From: an uncultured Collinsella sp.
GTDB taxonomy: Bacteria; Actinomycetota; Coriobacteriia; Coriobacteriales; Coriobacteriaceae
Assembly: GCA_934668695.1 (NCBI GenBank)
Contig: CAKUOD010000011.1
Location: forward strand, 1-64,000
Length of the DNA stretch: 64,000 bases
Reading direction: 5' to 3'
Shown here: positions 63,982 to 64,000 of the stretch, piece after piece
How positions within the stretch are numbered: the stretch's first letter is position 1
Layout of the letters: every line of letters starts with the position of its first letter
Notes under the pieces: model-generated
What the model was told of the DNA's origin: nothing
Database searches by the model: none
Seen by the model: the letters and a program-made list of their open reading frames with translations, nothing else
Translations under genes and position numbers: made by a program

Positions 63982-64000
63982 AGGCATATGCTCCTCAAGA

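Overview
The window looks like chromosomal DNA of a gut anaerobe of the class Coriobacteriia, most likely Collinsella or a close relative. This is an inference from the G+C-rich coding style, the fermentative gene content (pyruvate formate-lyase, agmatine catabolism, 2-keto-3-deoxygluconate uptake, a bile-salt-hydrolase-family enzyme) and single-copy actinobacterial-type genes. No rRNA, tRNA, CRISPR array, prophage or transposase was seen.

Layout. 1-2.8 kb: partial HAD phosphatase, AraC regulator, and a NUDIX domain fused to a Vsr-type nick endonuclease. 3.0-6.0 kb: BceAB-like ABC transporter. 6.3-20.9 kb: an agmatine/putrescine island with putrescine carbamoyltransferase, two agmatine deiminases, two related APC antiporters, an amidohydrolase, a MATE transporter and three LuxR-type regulators, two of them membrane-bound paralogues. 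No carbamate kinase is visible. 21-24.8 kb: AlbA-type regulator, GNAT acetyltransferase, DAHP synthase. 25.3-30 kb: marR plus a heterodimeric ABC exporter. 30.3-32.2 kb: SDR dehydrogenase plus 2-keto-3-deoxygluconate permease. 32.6-37.3 kb: pyruvate formate-lyase encoded as two separate proteins (a 683-residue body and an 83-residue glycyl-radical subunit), DegV, and the PFL activase. 37.8-45.7 kb: mtnN, ysxC, then the aspartate-family genes thrB, thrC, lysC, asd, then ogt. 45.9-54 kb: two-component system, ClC channel, GyrI-like protein, and a LolD/FtsX-type transporter. 54-64 kb: MerR and membrane-anchored XRE regulators, pfkA, a choloylglycine-hydrolase-family enzyme, M18 aminopeptidase, a RelB/PIN toxin-antitoxin pair, a 2-hydroxyacid dehydrogenase, map and a radical SAM protein.

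The intergenic DNA is unusually rich in structured repeats. Four elements share a conserved asymmetric internal loop between long perfect helices whose sequences differ completely from copy to copy; each lies just downstream of a gene in sense orientation. A two-copy element of about 90 nt shows compensatory base changes. Twin hairpins begin at the aguA stop codon. There is also a seven-copy, roughly 50-nt palindromic repeat, a three-copy 20-bp inverted repeat and a MITE-like 238-bp element. With the split PFL and the NUDIX-Vsr fusion, these are the most interesting parts of the window.
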